From: Siderastrea radians
Taxonomy: Eukaryota > Cnidaria > Anthozoa > Scleractinia > Rhizangiidae
NCBI GenBank assembly: GCA_964017195.1
Contig: OZ024895.1
Coordinates: 24,460,233 to 24,524,232, forward strand
Direction of reading: 5' to 3'
DNA length: 64,000 nucleotides
Position numbers and translations under genes: made by a program. Shown here piece by piece: positions 63,977 through 64,000 of the stretch; position 1 is the stretch's first letter, and each line of letters begins with the position of its first letter. A model generated the notes under the pieces. That model was given only the letters and a program-made list of their open reading frames with translations, was not told the origin of the DNA and searched no databases.

Positions 63977-64000
63977 AGGTTCTAGTGGGACTTGAAAACA

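Overview
This looks like nuclear DNA of a marine invertebrate, most likely an anthozoan cnidarian (coral or anemone). The support is indirect. There is an intron-containing animal gene of the WBP2 family (41998-45126) and the first exon of an MFSD12-type transporter (48261-48775). There are two decayed blocks of replication-dependent histone genes with 3' stem-loops, and a very dense load of DNA transposons, foldback elements, minisatellites and virus-like elements. A run of Ns at 16120-16142 marks an assembly gap, so some frameshifts may be assembly errors.

Layout. 339-5001: a long inverted repeat whose right arm was split by a 3.0-kb Ty3/gypsy-type retrotransposon with only 92-bp LTRs. 5801-10900: a 71-bp minisatellite array interrupted by a 3.4-kb element with ~900-bp terminal inverted repeats, which itself carries two palindromic MITEs. 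12000-16690: histone block 1 (H1/H3 chimera, H1 fragment, intact H2B, frameshifted H2A, a third H1 promoter). 16716-32566: a full-length Polinton/Maverick-type (adintovirus-like) element of 15.85 kb, with 338/342-bp TIRs and a 5-6-bp target duplication. 32570-37640: AT-rich flank with pogo/jerky-like transposase remnants and tandem duplications. 37650-40655: histone block 2 (H1 and H2B). 41998-45126: the WBP2-like gene. 46729-48116: a nearly perfect 1.39-kb palindrome. 48261-48775: MFSD12 exon. 49931-59152: a 9.2-kb Mutator/Rehavkus-like composite element with 9-bp target duplications, 83-bp minisatellites in opposite orientations, a nested small relative and a Penelope-like fragment with a hammerhead-ribozyme-like core. 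60200-64000: the partial coding region of an unclassified virus- or transposon-like element.

How the parts work together. The Polinton has a replication arm (protein-primed PolB, integrase), a virion arm (adenain-like protease, hexon-like and penton-like capsid proteins, packaging ATPase, PLA2-like protein, collagen-stalk fibre) and accessory genes. Most of its genes start just downstream of a TATA-type sequence, so it appears to have carried its own promoter code. The left and right TIRs each supply the promoter and first five codons of a terminal gene. Several genes are broken (PolB, MCP, penton, ATPase, PLA2 protein, fibre), so this copy is a fossil. The element at 60.2-64 kb encodes C2H2 zinc-finger proteins, an exonuclease-like protein and a zinc-binding protein. 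Two of its minus-strand genes end in stem-loops that copy the histone mRNA 3' stem-loop of this same genome, with a compensated base-pair change. That is the most unusual observation in the window.
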